A stretch of 64,000 nucleotides of DNA, taken from the NCBI RefSeq assembly GCF_002008365.1, contig NZ_MRDL01000025.1:310381-374380 (forward strand), written 5' to 3'. This document shows positions 37,137 through 47,504 of the stretch, in pieces (position 1 is the stretch's first letter; the number at the start of each line of letters is the position of its first letter). The notes under the pieces were generated by a model. It had not been told where the DNA came from. It worked only from the letters and a program-made list of their open reading frames with translations, and did no database searches. The stretch is from Rhizobium leguminosarum bv. viciae USDA 2370. Lineage in GTDB: Bacteria; Pseudomonadota; Alphaproteobacteria; Rhizobiales; Rhizobiaceae. Position numbers and translations under genes: made by a program.

Positions 37137-38309
37137 TTACTTGACGGCCGCCAGGCCCGGATCGCCCTGCTTCTCGAAGGTCTGAACCTCCTTGTTGATG
37201 TAGGTCCCGTCATCGGCCTTGGTGACTTCGCGCAGATAGATGTTCTGTGTGATGTGGCGGCTTTCGGGATCGATCGAAACCGGCCCGCGCGGGCTGGTCC
37301 AGGCAAGGCCCTTGACCGCATCGACGGCCTTTTCAGCATCCTGCTTGCCGCCCGTCGCCTCGATCATCTTGTAGATGACATACATGCCGTCATAGGCGCT
37401 GACCGCGGGAAAGGAGAGTTCGGCCTTGTTGCCGATCGCTTTGGTCGCCGCCTCGACGAAAGCCTTGTTCTCCGGAGAATCGTGCGACACGGCATAGTGG
37501 AACGTCGTCTGGATGCCGAGTGCCGCATCGCCGAGCGCCGGCAGATCGGATTCCTGGGTCAGATCGCCCGGCGCGAAGAACTTGATGCCGGCCGTCTTCA
37601 GGCCATTGTCGTTGTAAGCCTTGACGAAGCCGAGCGTCGTCGGACCTGACGGCAGGAAGGCGAAGACGCCCTCGGCGCCGGAATCCTTGATGCGCTGCAT
37701 GATCGGGCTGAAATCGTTGGTCGCAAGCGGCATGCGGATTGCCTCGACCACCTGACCGCCGGCCTTTTCGAAGCCGGCCTTGAAGGCATTCTCGGCGTCG
37801 ATGCCGGGGCCGTAATCGCTGGCGACCGAAATCACCTTCTTGACGCCGGCATCGAAGGCGACCTTGGCGATCGGCGTCGAGGTCTGCCAGGTGGTAAACG
37901 AGGTGCGGACGACAAGCGGGCTCTTGGTGACGATCGCCGAGGTGGCGGCGTTCATGATGACCATCGGCACGTTGCCCTGCTTCAGGATTGGCGTCACCGC
38001 CATCGCATCGGGGGTGAAATAGAAGCCGGCCAGATATTGGACCTTCTCCTTGACGATCAGTTCCTGCGCCAGCGCCTTGGATTGGGCGGGATCGGCCTGC
38101 GGCACGTCGCGATAGACGATCTCGACCGTGTCGCTGCCGACCTTGTTGCCGTTGACCGCCATATAGGCGTCGATGCCGGCCTTGAAGTTCTTGCCCTGCA
38201 GCGCGAACGGACCGGAGAACGGGCCGATGACGCCGACCTTGATGGTGTCTGCATAGGCCGTGCCGCTGAGCACGACGGCCGCAACGGCGGCTAGAAATAG
38301 CTTCTTCAT
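37137..38309 (-). CDS. ABC transporter periplasmic substrate-binding protein (LivK/aromatic acid type)
   Basis: 390 residues. Signal peptide MKKLFLAAVAAVVLSGTAYA, then the type I periplasmic binding fold (IKVGVIGPFSGPFALQGKNF, VQYLAGFYFTPDAMAV, ASDYGPGIDAENAFKAGF). The start at 38309 has GGGAGAG upstream. It heads the Liv-type operon and lies 162 bases after pobA on the same strand. Such binding proteins in soil bacteria often take aromatic acids; the link to 4-hydroxybenzoate is inference from position. Confidence 0.92.
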   Translation of the reverse strand: MKKLFLAAVAAVVLSGTAYADTIKVGVIGPFSGPFALQGKNFKAGIDAYMAVNGNKVGSDTVEIVYRDVPQADPAQSKALAQELIVKEKVQYLAGFYFTPDAMAVTPILKQGNVPMVIMNAATSAIVTKSPLVVRTSFTTWQTSTPIAKVAFDAGVKKVISVASDYGPGIDAENAFKAGFEKAGGQVVEAIRMPLATNDFSPIMQRIKDSGAEGVFAFLPSGPTTLGFVKAYNDNGLKTAGIKFFAPGDLTQESDLPALGDAALGIQTTFHYAVSHDSPENKAFVEAATKAIGNKAELSFPAVSAYDGMYVIYKMIEATGGKQDAEKAVDAVKGLAWTSPRGPVSIDPESRHITQNIYLREVTKADDGTYINKEVQTFEKQGDPGLAAVK

Positions 38310-38471
38310 TCTCTCTCTCCCTTTTTGGCGCACTCCCGCGCCGTATTCGCTAGCCGCCCAAAATTGAGCGTTAGCTTGTCATGCGAAATGGTGATGTAAA
38401 ATGAAATAAATGCCGTAATCCATGACCTGGCGATTATGATTGTGCATCGAGGATGCAGAATTATCCTCGTC

Positions 38472-39731
<1,260 letters not shown>

Positions 39732-39771
39732 CTAATCGAACATTGGTGTCGGCGAAGCCCCACGGAGCCCC

Positions 39772-40662
39772 ATGAGCAGACAGGTCCCTACCTATGAACT
39801 CTACGGCGAAAAGACCGGGCGAGAACCGGATTTTTGGGTGCATTGCGAAACAATTCGCTCTCGCAGCAGTTTGCATCACTGGGAGATTCGCCCGCACCGC
39901 CACGAGAGTTTCTTTCAGATATTGTACATCGAAAGCGGTTCGGGCGATGCGATTTTCGGCGAAAAGAGCCATGCCATCCGTCCGCCGGCCATCATCACCG
40001 TGCCGCCCGGGCTCAATCACGGCTTTCGTTTTTCACGCGATATCGACGGCCTGGTGATCACCCTGTTGAGATCCCATCTCAGCCATCCGCCCGGCGACCG
40101 AAGCCAGCTCGGCGAATGGCTGGCGGCGCCGCATCTGACGCCGCTCGATCCCGATCATGCCGAGGCAGCCTATGTCATGCAGACGTTGAGGCGGCTGGGC
40201 GACGAATTCGAAAACCGCCGCAGCGGCCGCAATGAGGCGTTGGCCGCCTATGTCGCCCTGGCGCTACGGCTGACGGCAAGGATTTCCCATGAGGGGAATA
40301 CGCATGAACTTCCGCCCAACGAGAACGAGCGGCGGATGGAAATGCTGAGCGAGCTCATTCAGCAGCATTTTCGATCGCACAAGCCCGCGTCTTTCTATGC
40401 CAGAGAGCTTGGGGTTTCGCCGACGCACCTCACTCGCATTGTCCGGTCGATGACCGGCAACACTCCCCACGAACTGATCGCCGGCAAACTCGTCGAAGAG
40501 GCGAAACGCCAGCTGGTTTTTACGCTGGGCAGCGTTCAGGAGATCGGGTTTCGGCTCGGCTTTGCCGATCCCGCCTATTTCTCGCGCTTCTTTTTTAAAT
40601 ATACGGGAGAAACGCCGCGGGTCTGGCGCATGAAGGAAAAAGTCCGGCTCGAACATGCGTAG
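39772..40662 (+). CDS. pobR: AraC family regulator of pobA (PobR)
   Basis: 296 residues. The N-terminal cupin sensor domain (HHWEIRPHRHESFFQILYIE, VPPGLNHGFRFS) is followed by the AraC DNA-binding domain from about residue 190, with the second helix-turn-helix region VQEIGFRLGFADPAYFSRFF. It is divergent from pobA with 127 bases between the starts, the usual place for an operator. AraC-type PobR proteins activate pobA in response to 4-hydroxybenzoate. Confidence 0.88.
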   Translation: MSRQVPTYELYGEKTGREPDFWVHCETIRSRSSLHHWEIRPHRHESFFQILYIESGSGDAIFGEKSHAIRPPAIITVPPGLNHGFRFSRDIDGLVITLLRSHLSHPPGDRSQLGEWLAAPHLTPLDPDHAEAAYVMQTLRRLGDEFENRRSGRNEALAAYVALALRLTARISHEGNTHELPPNENERRMEMLSELIQQHFRSHKPASFYARELGVSPTHLTRIVRSMTGNTPHELIAGKLVEEAKRQLVFTLGSVQEIGFRLGFADPAYFSRFFFKYTGETPRVWRMKEKVRLEHA

Positions 40663-40731
40663 GGTTCCGGCATTCCGGGTGCGACGCGCTCGCGGACAGG
40701 CATCCGCGAGGGTCGCCCGGTGGGGATCGCC

Positions 40732-40917
40732 CTACCAGGCTTCGGCGCCGTCTTCCGTGTTGCGGGCGCGTTCGTCGGCGCGGGTCTCGTATGCCTCGCA
40801 TTCCCCAGCTGACTTGACGGTATCGGCTGAGCCATCCGGCCGGGCTTCGGGCGTCATGTAGAAGGCGAGCGCCTTTTCCAGCCGGGCGGCGGTGAGCGTG
40901 GCAGCGAAACCCTTCAT
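40732..40917 (-). CDS. small hypothetical protein
   Basis: 61 residues (MKGFAATLTAARLEKALAFY then an acidic, charged C-terminus). Ribosome site GAGGAA precedes the ATG at 40917. The ATG overlaps the stop of an upstream minus-strand frame (40914-41174) by four bases in the ATGA manner; that frame has no recognisable similarity and may be debris of the deleted phosphoketolase region. No signal peptide. Family unknown. Confidence 0.5.
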   Translation of the reverse strand: MKGFAATLTAARLEKALAFYMTPEARPDGSADTVKSAGECEAYETRADERARNTEDGAEAW

Positions 40918-41088
40918 GTCGTTTCCTCGGTCAGGGGCTTAGAGCTTTCCCAAGACACATAGCCTACGATATGGCCATTCTGGAACAGCGCTCCGGTCGT
41001 TTTCACCAACTTTAGACGTTGCTTGACATTTGCTACCGCCGGATGGTCTCCGCCGACCAGTTCCGCGCGACTCTGTTTGGTTTTGGCT

Positions 41089-41442
41089 TCACGCCGTCGG
41101 CCATGTCCAGTTCCGCACAATCTCGCTGTAGATGCCTTCGAGATAGGTGTTGGCGACCATGCCCGGCCCGCCATGGCCGGGGCCGCACATGTAGATGATA
41201 TCGAGGTCGCGGGCGCGGATCAGGCGGTTCAGATGCGCATAGATGAAGTTGAGGCCGGGTGTCGTGCCCCAATGGCCGAGCAGGCGGGGCTTGATGTGCT
41301 CTGGTTTCAGCGGCTCGCGCAGCAGCGAATTGGATAGCAGATAGATCTGGCCGATGGAGAGATAATTGGCGGCGCGCCAATAGCGGTCGATCAGAGTGAG
41401 TTCGGCATCGGTAAGAGCGGCGGTCGAGACATGCTTTTCCAT
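41089..41442 (-). pseudogene. xfp: truncated phosphoketolase (N-terminal 117 residues only)
   Basis: [38 protein letters not shown] and the thiamine-site blocks [20 protein letters not shown] and [19 protein letters not shown] are unmistakable phosphoketolase. Family proteins are near 790 residues, but here homology ends after IYSEI, and a short foreign tail (VRNWTWPTA) and stop follow. Nothing resembling the rest of the enzyme occurs in the next kilobase, so about 85 per cent of the gene is deleted. Full-length Xfp cleaves xylulose-5-phosphate to acetyl phosphate, the substrate of the adjacent AckA. An authentic short protein is unlikely. Confidence 0.88.
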
Positions 41443-41513
41443 GGGTTTCTCCCGTTCGAAAATGTCTTCAACGTCAATTCTACCGGCGGATGCCGGCAAG
41501 CTGTTAATCTGGA

Positions 41514-42692
41514 TCACCCGCCGCGAAGAAGAGACAGCGCCTCGTCAGCGATGACCTGTTCCTCATCGGTGGCGATGACCTGGGTGGCGATGCGGCTTTC
41601 CCTGGTGCTGATCGTAAAATCATTGGCGGCATTGGCCTTTTCGTCGATTGCAAGGCCAAGCCAAGACAGCCGCCTGGCCACGCCGGCGCGGATCTCTGGT
41701 TGATGTTCGCCGATGCCGGCGGTGAAGACGATGGCGTCAAGCCCCTTCAGCGTTGCCGCCATGCGGCCGATTTCGCCGGCAATGCGCAGCGTGAAGAGGT
41801 CGACCGCCTGGCGCGCCTGCGGCCGGCCGTCCTTCAACAGCTCGCGTGTATCGGCGCTGATGCCGGAGACGCCAAGCAGGCCGGATCGGTGATAGAGCAG
41901 GTCTTCGATCTCCTCGAAGGATTGTTTCCTCTGACCGGCCAGATGCAAGATGACGCCGGGATCGAGCCAGCCCGGGCGCGTCGCCATCGGGATGCCATCG
42001 AGCGTCGAAAAGCCCATGCTGCAATCGCGGCTGATGCCGCCATCCAATGCACAGAGGCTGGCGCCGCTGCCGAGATGGGCGACGACCACCTTTGCCGCGC
42101 GCGGCGCCTTGCGGCGAAGCTCTCCGGCGATGAATTTATAGGAAAGGCCGTGGAAGCCGTAACGCTTGATGCCCTCGTCATGCAGCGCGCGGGGAATGGC
42201 GAAGCGGCGAACGAGATCGTCCTGCGTGGCGTGGAAGGCGGTGTCGAAGGAGGCGGTCTGGGCAAGATGCGGTTTCAGATGCTTGAGCGCGCGGATGAAA
42301 CGCAGCGCCTGCGGTTGGTGCAAGGGCGCAAGCGGGGTCAGCGCATCGATGGCATCGATTGCGGTGGCGTCGAGGGCGATCGCCCTGGTGAAGCGGTCGC
42401 CGCCATGGACGACGCGGTGGCCGGCAGCGTGCGCGGCGGTCATGTCGAAATGATCGGCGAGAAGCGCGAAAGTCTCATCGATGACGCCGTGCAGATCTTC
42501 TGTCACCTCGGCCTTCATCGGAATCTCGAAGGTCTGCGGCCCTTTCGTCAGGCCGAGCGACAGCGGTTCGGCGCGGAAATCGATCACGCCCTTGCCGATG
42601 CGCCGTGCCTTGCCGCCGTCTATCGCGAAGATGCCGATCTTAACGGTCGAGGAGCCGGTGTTGAAGGTCAGCAGCAGGCCGGTCGATGACAT
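41514..42692 (-). CDS. ackA: acetate kinase
   Basis: 392 residues. It interconverts acetyl phosphate and acetate with ADP/ATP. Motifs: [16 protein letters not shown] at the start, [53 protein letters not shown] and [16 protein letters not shown] near residue 320. The start at 42692 (MSSTGLLL) is chosen at the beginning of family similarity; the longer frame adds 43 unsupported residues. It is followed on the same strand, 71 bases later, by the truncated phosphoketolase gene, so its usual source of acetyl phosphate is missing here. Confidence 0.94.
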   Translation of the reverse strand: MSSTGLLLTFNTGSSTVKIGIFAIDGGKARRIGKGVIDFRAEPLSLGLTKGPQTFEIPMKAEVTEDLHGVIDETFALLADHFDMTAAHAAGHRVVHGGDRFTRAIALDATAIDAIDALTPLAPLHQPQALRFIRALKHLKPHLAQTASFDTAFHATQDDLVRRFAIPRALHDEGIKRYGFHGLSYKFIAGELRRKAPRAAKVVVAHLGSGASLCALDGGISRDCSMGFSTLDGIPMATRPGWLDPGVILHLAGQRKQSFEEIEDLLYHRSGLLGVSGISADTRELLKDGRPQARQAVDLFTLRIAGEIGRMAATLKGLDAIVFTAGIGEHQPEIRAGVARRLSWLGLAIDEKANAANDFTISTRESRIATQVIATDEEQVIADEALSLLRGG

Positions 42693-42982
42693 GTCTTCTA
42701 AGACTCCGCGCGGGTGTGAGATGACCGAACTTAGCGTCGGATGTCCAGGCGGGAAGGATTTATTCGCTCGGGGCGCGCTTTGTTGCTGCATAGACAACCA
42801 TCGTCCGCCGCTTGGGATCATAACGCGGCATCTTTTATGGAGGCGAGGGTACCAGGCGCATCACCGTCAATATCGTCGGACATCAGTGGCTTACGGGCGG
42901 CTCAGTCGGGGCGTCATGAGAGCTTCACGCGGCGGAATTATTAACAAAAGGCAAATTTGCAAACGGAATAAGGAACTATGCC

Positions 42983-44584
42983 ATGGCCGATATTGCCCCT
43001 AGCCAGGTTCATAGCGACACGTCCCACCCTCTCCACAGTTCGAATTCGGCCGGCAAGTGGTTCTTGCCGCTGTTTGCGCTCGTTCTGGTCTGCGGCCTTG
43101 GATATGTTGCCTATGCACTCGGCCGCGACCTCACGACCGCAGTTGCCGTTCCCTGGATTCTCCTAGGCCTTGCGTTGCTCATCGCGCTCGGCTTCGAGTT
43201 CGTCAACGGCTTCCATGATACGGCCAATGCCGTCGCCACCGTAATCTACACCCGCTCCATGCCGGCGGAATTCGCCGTCATCTGGTCCGGCTTTTTCAAC
43301 TTTCTCGGCGTGCTGACCTCGAGCGGCGCCGTCGCCTTCGGCATTCTGGCCCTGCTGCCGGTGGAATTGATCCTGCAGGTCGGCTCCGGCTCCGGCCTTG
43401 CCATGGTTTTCGCGCTGCTGATTGCCGCGATCGTCTGGAACCTGGGCACCTGGTATCTCGGCCTGCCGTCGTCGAGTTCGCATACGCTTGTGGGATCGAT
43501 CATCGGCGTCGGCCTTGCCAACCAGTTCCTGGCGCCGGCAGGCACTGCGACCAGCGGCGTCGACTGGTCGCAGGCGACCAATATCGGCCTGTCGCTTTTG
43601 ATCTCGCCGCTGATCGGCTTCGGTCTTTCCGCTGTTCTCCTGCTGGTCATGAAGCTTCTGGTGCGCAACAAGGCGCTCTATGCCGAACCGAAGGGCAACC
43701 AGCCGCCGCCGCTCTGGATCCGTGCGATCCTGATCTTCACCTGCACCGGCGTCAGCTTCGCCCACGGCTCCAACGACGGCCAGAAGGGCATGGGCCTCAT
43801 CATGCTGATTTTGATCGGCCTGGTGCCGACGGCTTTCGCGTTGAACCGCACGCCCGATGTCAACTATCTCGAAGCCTACAAGACGGCATCGGCTCAGGTG
43901 GAAACCGCGCTCGGCAAGTATGTGAAGCCGGGTGTTGCTGTCGCAGACTACAAGGCCGAAGTCAGCAACGCCGTCAAGAACAAGACATGGACGGATGCGA
44001 CGACGCCGGCCCTGCAGCAATATATCCACCAGACGAGTGCCGAAGTCGCCGGCTTCCCGACGCTCGAAGCGGTGCCGACCAATCTCGTCGGCAACGTCCG
44101 CAACGACATCTATCTCATCGGCGAGGCGCTGAAGCTGATCGACAAGCAGAAGCTGCTGCCGATGGATGCCGGCGACCTCGGCGCAGTGACGAACTACCAT
44201 AAGGCGGTCGACAACGCGACGAAGTTCATCCCGCTCTGGGTGAAAGTGGCGGTCGCGATCGCGCTCGGCCTCGGCACGATGGTGGGCTGGAAGCGCATCG
44301 TCGTCACCGTCGGCGAGAAGATCGGCAAGACGCATCTGACCTATGGTCAGGGTGCGGCAGCCGAAGTCGTGGCGATGGTCACCATCGCCTCGGCCGATCA
44401 TCTCGGCTTGCCGGTCTCGACGACGCATGTGCTGTCATCCGGCGTTGCCGGCACCATGGCGGCGAATGGCTCCGGCCTGCAATGGTCGACCGTGCGCAAC
44501 ATGCTGATGGCCTGGGTGCTGACGCTGCCGGCCTCGATCGCGATCGCCTTCGTGCTCTTCGTGATCATGCGTCAGGTTTTTTAG
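42983..44584 (+). CDS. PiT family inorganic phosphate transporter
   Basis: 533 residues. Duplicated PiT signatures are present: GFEFVNGFHDTANAVATVIY near residue 72 and the second copy, GLPVSTTHVLSSGVAGTMAA, near 475, with GLPSSSSHTLVGSIIG near 162. About ten membrane segments surround a hydrophilic insertion from about residue 293 to 410. Proton- or cation-coupled low-affinity phosphate uptake at the inner membrane. Start preceded by AAGGAAC. No Pho box was recognised in the 290 bases upstream, which hold no gene. Confidence 0.92.
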   Translation: MADIAPSQVHSDTSHPLHSSNSAGKWFLPLFALVLVCGLGYVAYALGRDLTTAVAVPWILLGLALLIALGFEFVNGFHDTANAVATVIYTRSMPAEFAVIWSGFFNFLGVLTSSGAVAFGILALLPVELILQVGSGSGLAMVFALLIAAIVWNLGTWYLGLPSSSSHTLVGSIIGVGLANQFLAPAGTATSGVDWSQATNIGLSLLISPLIGFGLSAVLLLVMKLLVRNKALYAEPKGNQPPPLWIRAILIFTCTGVSFAHGSNDGQKGMGLIMLILIGLVPTAFALNRTPDVNYLEAYKTASAQVETALGKYVKPGVAVADYKAEVSNAVKNKTWTDATTPALQQYIHQTSAEVAGFPTLEAVPTNLVGNVRNDIYLIGEALKLIDKQKLLPMDAGDLGAVTNYHKAVDNATKFIPLWVKVAVAIALGLGTMVGWKRIVVTVGEKIGKTHLTYGQGAAAEVVAMVTIASADHLGLPVSTTHVLSSGVAGTMAANGSGLQWSTVRNMLMAWVLTLPASIAIAFVLFVIMRQVF

Positions 44585-44593
44585 GGCGTCCCG

Positions 44594-46165
44594 TCAGGCC
44601 GTGGAGGCCAGGCTGGCATTGCGATCGCTGATGAAGATGCCCGCCTCGGCGGCGGGCATCGCCTTGCCGAAGAGATAGCCCTGGCCGATGTCGCAGCCGA
44701 GCTGCAGCAGGAAGGCGAGCTGGCCGTGCTCCTCGATGCCTTCCGCAGTCGTCTTGATGTTGAGGCTCCTGCCGAGGCCGAGCATGGCGCGGACGATCTT
44801 TTCCTGGCGTTCTTCGTCGCGATAGGTGGCGATGAAGCTTTTGTCGATCTTGATCTTGTCGAAACGATAGCGGGCGAGCTGGGCGAGGCTCGAATAACCC
44901 GTGCCGAAATCGTCGAGTGCGATCTGGATGCCGGCGGCGTGCAGTTCGTCGAGAATGAGGGCGGCGACGGCGGGATCCTGGATCAGCGCGTTTTCGGTGA
45001 TCTCCACTTCCAGGCGCTGCGGTGGCAGCCGGCTTGCCGAAAGCACCTTCAGAATGCGCGACGTCAGCAATCTGTCTTCCATCTGCACCGGCGAGACGTT
45101 GAAGGACAACGTCACATGCTCCGGCCAGGTGAGGGCGTCGCTGCAGGCCTGGGCAAGAAGATCCTCGAACAATGCGGTGATCATGCCGGTTTCCTCGGCG
45201 ATATCGATGAAGACCGGCGGCGGGATGTTGACGCCGTCGTCGCCGATCCAGCGCGCCAGCGCCTCGAAGCCGCAGAGCTGGCCGGTCTTCAGGTCGATCA
45301 GCGGCTGATAGAAGGGCTTGATCGCCTTGTTGGAGATTGCGGCGCGCAGCCTGGTTTCCAACGCGGCGCGTTCCGTAACTTTGTCCTGCATCGAAGGTTC
45401 GAAGACGAAATAATGGTTGGGCCCGCGTGATTTCGCCTCGTACATGGCGAGGTCGGCACGGTGGGCGGCATCTTCCAGCGGTTCGGCTTCCTCGACCCAG
45501 CGGTCATAGCCGACGCTAGCGCCGACTTCGACGGCAAAACCATCGATATGGATCGGCCGGGTGACGGCCTGGATCAGCAGCCTGGCAAAACGCTCCTCGC
45601 GCTGCGCCGTCAGGGCGAAGGCGACGATGATGAATTCGTCGCCGCCGAAGCGGTAGACGCAATCGGCATTGCCGAGCGCGCAGATGCGTCTGGCAACCTC
45701 GATCAACAGGATGTCGCCGCCCTTGTGGCCGACGAGGTCATTGACCTTCTTGAAGCCGTCGAGGTCGACGGAGAAGATGGTGACGTTGCGGTCCCACTCC
45801 TCGATCTCCGCCTCGTCGTCCTTGATCGGCCGTGAGAGGATCTTGCGCTCGAAGGCGTAGCGGTTCGGCAGCTTGGTCAGATGGTCGTGGGTTGCGGTCC
45901 AATCGGCCTTCGACTGGGCAGTGGCGCGCAGTTCCATTTCCTTACGCAGATCGGCGATGCGCAGGACCGAATAGATGAAGCTCATGGCGCCGGCGATGCC
46001 GAGCGCCAGAACGAGCTTGTCGGCGCCGTACTCGCCGAAGCCGATCATGAAGGAGACCAGGCTGTCGTCGAGCTGCAACAGCGTGCCGAGGAGCCAGAGG
46101 GTTACCCCAAATCCGACGATCGACACGCATTGCCTTCCGGCCCTGCTTTGGAAAAACACCGGCAT
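44594..46165 (-). CDS. membrane-anchored GGDEF-EAL protein
   Basis: 523 residues. Two N-terminal membrane helices (residues about 12-32 and 45-65) are followed by a short coiled linker, a GGDEF domain with intact RFGGDEFIIVAF, and an EAL domain with GFEALARWIGDDG and DDFGTGYSSLAQLARYRFDK. Both catalytic signatures are intact, so it could make or degrade cyclic di-GMP. The start at 46165 (MPVFFQSRAG) follows GGAGAAGG. It is convergent with the phosphate transporter, with nine bases between the stops. Confidence 0.93.
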   Translation of the reverse strand: MPVFFQSRAGRQCVSIVGFGVTLWLLGTLLQLDDSLVSFMIGFGEYGADKLVLALGIAGAMSFIYSVLRIADLRKEMELRATAQSKADWTATHDHLTKLPNRYAFERKILSRPIKDDEAEIEEWDRNVTIFSVDLDGFKKVNDLVGHKGGDILLIEVARRICALGNADCVYRFGGDEFIIVAFALTAQREERFARLLIQAVTRPIHIDGFAVEVGASVGYDRWVEEAEPLEDAAHRADLAMYEAKSRGPNHYFVFEPSMQDKVTERAALETRLRAAISNKAIKPFYQPLIDLKTGQLCGFEALARWIGDDGVNIPPPVFIDIAEETGMITALFEDLLAQACSDALTWPEHVTLSFNVSPVQMEDRLLTSRILKVLSASRLPPQRLEVEITENALIQDPAVAALILDELHAAGIQIALDDFGTGYSSLAQLARYRFDKIKIDKSFIATYRDEERQEKIVRAMLGLGRSLNIKTTAEGIEEHGQLAFLLQLGCDIGQGYLFGKAMPAAEAGIFISDRNASLASTA

Positions 46166-46356
46166 TATGCCTTCTCCATCTCCCACCATTCGCGGAGATA
46201 TCACGAAAGTCTGAATGTTTGTTGAAACCAGAAGGCGAATTATCGGAGGCAGCAGCCTGTTGCTGTGCCGCTGAGAGACCGACGGGCTTGGGGGAATCTG
46301 GGCGTCGTCGTGGGCGATCCCGGTTCAGGAGACCAGTCGACGCGGGAAAGAACGAA

Positions 46357-46382
46357 GGCGAGCGTGCTAATGCATCGCTCGC
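46357..46382 (-). terminator. hairpin after the 38-residue membrane protein gene
   Basis: GGCGAGCG and CGCTCGCC, eight perfect pairs around a ten-base loop, 14 bases downstream of the minus-strand stop at 46396. The minus-strand tail TTCGTTCTTTC is moderately T-rich. Probable terminator. Confidence 0.6.
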
Positions 46383-46395
46383 CCTTTCTCGTGCT

Positions 46396-46512
46396 TCAGG
46401 CGGTGGCGATCAGCAGCGGAACGCTGACGATGAGACCAACCAGAACCGTGACTGTGGCGAGACGCATGAAACGCAGCCGTCGCGTGCGCTCGCCACTCCA
46501 ATCATATGTCAT
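46396..46512 (-). CDS. 38-residue membrane protein
   Basis: Start at 46512 with AAGGAGATGGAAGA upstream, an excellent ribosome site. The product begins MTYDWSGERTRRLRFMRLAT and ends in a single hydrophobic helix VTVLVGLIVSVPLLIATA. Basic residues precede the helix, so the N-terminus should be cytoplasmic. A hairpin terminator follows. It is alone between the GGDEF-EAL gene and the phosphatase gene. I believe similar short proteins occur in other rhizobia, but cannot confirm it here. Function unknown. Confidence 0.7.
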   Translation of the reverse strand: MTYDWSGERTRRLRFMRLATVTVLVGLIVSVPLLIATA

Positions 46513-46612
46513 TCTTCCATCTCCTTGGGACAAGGAAGTAGTCCCCGCGAAACCGGGTTCAACAGAGATGACGCGATTTGCTTGTGCAAGGCTGGATAAG
46601 AATCAGCAGTTT

Positions 46613-47167
46613 CTAATGCTGGAAGCGCAGCGACCAGCGCAGTCCGTTGCTGGTCATGCGAACGATGGCGAGCGGCTCGACGTCGCTCAGCCAGAAAGAG
46701 GAGAGCGGCGCCTGAAGCACATGGGCGACAGCCGCCCGGATGACGGCCGCGTGGCTGACGGCGATCACATGGCCGCCGAGGGCGGATTCACTGTCCATCC
46801 AGCCGGCGACGCGGGTGCGCAGATCAACAAAGCTCTCGCCGCCATGCGGGGCCGCTTCCGGATCGCTCATCCAGGCCATGAGGTTCTCCGGCTCTTCGGC
46901 CTCTATCGCCGCGATCGACCTGCCGGCCCACCGGCCATGGTCGCAGTCACGAAGTGCGAGGTCTATCCTGGCTTCGAGGTGGAGCGCTTCCGCTGTCTGG
47001 CGGGCACGCAAAGCGGGGCTCATGGCAATGCGGTCGGCGCGCGGCGGGGCGGCCATTTTGCCGGCTTCTTCCGCCGCCTTGCCTTCCAGCGGTTCGTCGA
47101 GCGGGAACAGCGCCTTGCGGTTCGCCGTCGTCGCGCCGTGGCAGATCCAGGTGAGGCGCGTGTTCAC
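46613..47167 (-). CDS. histidine phosphatase superfamily protein (phosphoglycerate mutase-like)
   Basis: 184 residues. The catalytic core is present in variant form: WICHGATTANRK at the N-terminus has Cys where the family has Arg in RHG, SPALRARQTAEALHLE and VSHAAVIRAAVAHVLQAPL supply the second Arg and His, and RDCDHGRWAG the acidic partner. The family includes CobC, the alpha-ribazole phosphatase of B12 synthesis. It is divergent from the B12-riboswitch-controlled cbtBA genes, which makes a B12-related role plausible but unproven. The Arg to Cys change may weaken phosphatase activity. Confidence 0.82.
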   Translation of the reverse strand: MNTRLTWICHGATTANRKALFPLDEPLEGKAAEEAGKMAAPPRADRIAMSPALRARQTAEALHLEARIDLALRDCDHGRWAGRSIAAIEAEEPENLMAWMSDPEAAPHGGESFVDLRTRVAGWMDSESALGGHVIAVSHAAVIRAAVAHVLQAPLSSFWLSDVEPLAIVRMTSNGLRWSLRFQH

Positions 47168-47226
47168 GGTCGTTCTGATCTCCCGGAATGCGGCTCCGGC
47201 GCCGCGCGTCTTTTCGAGAGGCGCAA

Positions 47227-47299
47227 GGGACGCTGTAGCAGTTTGAATGGCTCCATAATCTATCCCTGAATCAATTCCGATTTAAGGAATTATGCAGCA
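47227..47299. repeat. short intergenic repeat, family A, copy 3
   Basis: GGACGCTGTAGCAGTTTGAA, then CCATAATC, then the imperfect palindrome CTGAATCAATTCCGATTTAAG and GAATTATGCAGCAG. Same layout as copies at 4775, 5755 and 50050. It sits between the phosphatase gene and the riboswitch. Confidence 0.75.
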
Positions 47300-47334
47300 G
47301 GACGCCTCTCTGCCGGCTTGTGAAGTTTCGTTGA

Positions 47335-47470
47335 CAGTCTCTTCGGCGTGCAGATATAACCGTGCTGTTGCGGGTTTGGAAGCCGGTGTAAGTCCGGCGC
47401 GGTCGCGCCACTGTGACCAGCGTGTCGAAAGTTCTTCGCGCTGGAAGTCAGACCCTACTGCACAAGCACT
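47335..47470 (+). ncRNA. cobalamin riboswitch
   Basis: The core B12-box features are all present: GGAAGCCGGTGTAAGTCCGG near 47379-47398, GCGGTCGCGCCACTGTGACC just after, and GGAAGTCAGACC at 47443-47454. It lies directly upstream of cbtB, so adenosylcobalamin should shut off cobalt uptake. The boundaries are approximate. Confidence 0.95.
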
Positions 47471-47504
47471 CTTTCGACTGAACGCGTCATTCCCGGAGGA
47501 ATAT

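Noticed and set aside
38448..38469. Terminator for pobA (CGAGGAT / ATCCTCG hairpin)
   Set aside because: Only seven pairs with an eight-base loop and no T tract on the minus strand; too weak to annotate as a terminator.
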